Positions 62,735 through 64,000 of a stretch of 64,000 nt of DNA are shown here, piece by piece. The position numbers and the translations under genes are program-made. Origin of the DNA: Bacteroidia bacterium (GTDB lineage Bacteria; Bacteroidota; Bacteroidia; Chitinophagales; JAUHXS01). The notes beneath the pieces were generated by a model. The model made no database searches and was not told where the DNA came from. It saw only the letters and a program-made list of their open reading frames with translations. Each line of letters opens with the position of its first letter. Position 1 is the first letter of the stretch. The DNA lies in NCBI GenBank assembly GCA_030426955.1, contig JAUHXS010000009.1, positions 1-64,000 of the forward strand, given 5' to 3'.

Positions 62735-63307
62735 ATGAAGTTTCTAATTGTTGGCTTAGGAAATATCGGTGAGGAGTACCAAGGCACTCGTCATAATATT
62801 GGGTTCGATATTGTTGACTCGTTAGCAAAAGAAATGGATTCAAATTTCGATTTAGACCGCCATGCTTTTATAAGTGATTTTAAGTTCAAAGGAAGATCTT
62901 TTCACTTGATCAAACCTACCACTTTTATGAACCTTAGTGGTAAAGCCGTAAAATATTGGTTGGATAAATTAAAAATTCCCAAGGATAACCTGTTAGTTAT
63001 ATTAGATGATGTGGCGCTACCCTTTGGACAGATAAGAATTAAACACAAAGGCAGCGATGGTGGTCATAACGGATTAAAAGACATTAACCAAAAGCTCGGT
63101 ACCAACCAATATCCAAGACTTCGGTTCGGCATTGGAAATGATTATCATAGTGGTGACCAAGTTAGGTATGTTTTAGGAAACTGGACAGATGCGGAAAACG
63201 CCTTACTGGACAAGCCTATTCAAAGATCCTGTGAGGCTGTTAAAAGCTTTGGCACCATCGGGATTACCAGAACAATGAATGAGTTTAATCAAAAAATTGA
63301 ACAATGA
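62735..63307 (+). CDS. pth: Peptidyl-tRNA hydrolase
   Basis: 190 aa from the ATG at 62735. A TTG at 62723 lies just behind the terminator and is not used. It recycles tRNA from peptidyl-tRNA. Motifs: LIVGLGNIGEEYQGTRHNIG with the catalytic His, KPTTFMNLSGKAV, LVILDDVALPFGQIRIKHKG, GSDGGHNGLKDI and RLRFGIGND. The stop overlaps the next gene start by 4 nt (ATGA). Confidence 0.97.
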   Translation: MKFLIVGLGNIGEEYQGTRHNIGFDIVDSLAKEMDSNFDLDRHAFISDFKFKGRSFHLIKPTTFMNLSGKAVKYWLDKLKIPKDNLLVILDDVALPFGQIRIKHKGSDGGHNGLKDINQKLGTNQYPRLRFGIGNDYHSGDQVRYVLGNWTDAENALLDKPIQRSCEAVKSFGTIGITRTMNEFNQKIEQ

Positions 63308-63909
63308 AGATATTCTGTGTTGGAAGAAACTACGTCAACCATGCTAAGGAGTTAAACAATCCAATACCAGAAAAGCCTGTTATATTTCTCAAGCCTGATA
63401 CTGCTATTTTAAAAAGCCCCCAACCTTTTTATTATCCTGATTTTTCAAAGGATATACATTACGAAGTTGAGCTTGTTGTTAAAATATCCAAACAAGGAAA
63501 ACACATTCAAGAAAAATTTGCTCACAAGTATTATGAGGAGATTTCATTAGGCATTGACTTTACCGCCAGAGACATTCAAAAAGAACAAAAGGATAAAGGA
63601 CTTCCCTGGGAAATTGGCAAAGCTTTTGACCACTCGGCTGTAATTGGGACCTTCCAAAAGGTAAATTTTGAGCAAAAGCATATTTCATTTCGCTTAGAAA
63701 AGAATAATACTATTGTCCAAAACGGCAACTCAGTCGATATGCTATTCAGTATTGATAAAATCATTAGTTACATCTCTCAAATTTTCACATTACGAGTAGG
63801 AGACTTGATCTATACGGGTACCCCGGAAGGAGTCGGACCAATTGCTATTGACGATAGATTGGAAGGTTTTTTGAATGACGACAAAGTGTTATCAACGGAA
63901 ATTAAATAG
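63304..63909 (+). CDS. Fumarylacetoacetate hydrolase family protein
   Basis: 201 aa. Members cleave or decarboxylate beta-diketone-like acids with a Mg or Ca ion. Visible: FCVGRNYVNHAKELNNPIPE, KPVIFLKPDTA, IHYEVELVVKI (metal Glu pair), GIDFTARDIQKEQKDKGLPW and IYTGTPEGVGPI. The short single-domain size matches YcgM/acylpyruvase-type members. It overlaps pth by 4 nt. Confidence 0.9.
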   Translation: MKIFCVGRNYVNHAKELNNPIPEKPVIFLKPDTAILKSPQPFYYPDFSKDIHYEVELVVKISKQGKHIQEKFAHKYYEEISLGIDFTARDIQKEQKDKGLPWEIGKAFDHSAVIGTFQKVNFEQKHISFRLEKNNTIVQNGNSVDMLFSIDKIISYISQIFTLRVGDLIYTGTPEGVGPIAIDDRLEGFLNDDKVLSTEIK

Positions 63910-63965
63910 TAAATCCACCTATTTATGCCGCTCACACCTCAGTTTGAGATTTTTTGTGGCGACCC

Positions 63966-63991
63966 GCCTGACTTAGCTAATCGAAGCAGGC
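63966..63991. repeat. Dispersed palindromic element at the window edge
   Basis: GCCTG (63966-63970) and CAGGC (63987-63991) flank a 16-nt loop, within the sequence CCCGCCTG..GCAGGCCCGCC. It resembles the CCTGCC/GGCAGG elements elsewhere in the window. Nothing else was seen between 63910 and the edge. Confidence 0.45.
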
Positions 63992-64000
63992 CCGCCTAAA

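Noticed and set aside
1-64000. CRISPR arrays, rRNA operons, prophage or insertion sequences
   Set aside because: No regularly spaced repeats, rRNA sequence, or transposase/integrase/phage genes were found.

Overview
The window is a 64 kb piece of a Bacteroidota chromosome, AT-rich and probably from a free-living (marine or similar) member of the Flavobacteriia/Cytophagia side of the phylum. I infer this from four things. Several secreted proteins carry type IX secretion (T9SS) sorting domains of type A or type B. A complete MoxR-DUF58-BatABCDE operon is present. Promoter-like sites fit the Bacteroidota pattern TTG-N19-TAnnTTTG. Degenerate palindromic repeats fill many intergenic gaps. I cannot name the genus. 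No rRNA, phage, IS transposase or CRISPR array was seen; there is one tRNA-Lys(TTT).

Layout. 1-8.3 kb (minus strand): the start of a secreted protein cut by the window edge, riboflavin synthase, a 900-aa type B T9SS protein, and an overlapping chain of lipoprotein, polyprenyl sugar transferase and secreted endonuclease/phosphatase, then a Gfo/Idh/MocA oxidoreductase. 8.6-11.4 kb (plus): hutI-hutH for histidine breakdown. 11.6-18.4 kb: a type A T9SS propeller protein, a LuxC-like acyl-CoA reductase divergent from a ferredoxin, a 7TMR-DISM/SpoIIE phosphatase and ApbE. 18.5-27.0 kb (minus): the Bat operon. 27.2-32.9 kb (plus): sucD, rfbA, galE and three kynurenine-pathway genes (3-hydroxyanthranilate dioxygenase, cyclase/formamidase, kynureninase). 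32.9-38.3 kb: a TPR/SpoIIE phosphatase, an outer-membrane barrel, fabG and a vWA-like membrane protein. 38.3-40 kb: tRNA-Lys, a DUF2795 protein and queA. 40.1-43.9 kb (plus): YfiR-like, TPR, HAMP/SpoIIE and a small orphan protein. 44.3-49.4 kb: an M16 zinc protease lipoprotein inside a 115-bp direct repeat, then a metallo-beta-lactamase/rhodanese protein with a TSUP transporter. 49.5-51.3 kb: LemA and two TPM-domain proteins. 51.3-58.8 kb (minus): a helical orphan, two T9SS cargo proteins, an EamA transporter, obgE and adk. 58.9-64 kb (plus): a frameshifted small gene, a PLP decarboxylase, prs, rplY, pth and a fumarylacetoacetase-family hydrolase.

How the parts fit. Most of the window is housekeeping or family-typical Bacteroidota content. 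Three SpoIIE-type PP2C phosphatases with different sensor modules lie within 28 kb, and one of them sits in a compact YfiR-TPR-HAMP/SpoIIE cluster that looks like an envelope-sensing module. The most unusual structural signal is a 115-bp direct repeat (113/115 identical, copies exactly 3360 bp apart). Each copy contains the 3' ends of two convergent genes, one of which is displaced in each copy, as expected if the M16 protease segment was inserted with duplication of its target. A second is a gene whose frame is restored exactly by removing one AT unit from an (AT)4 run.
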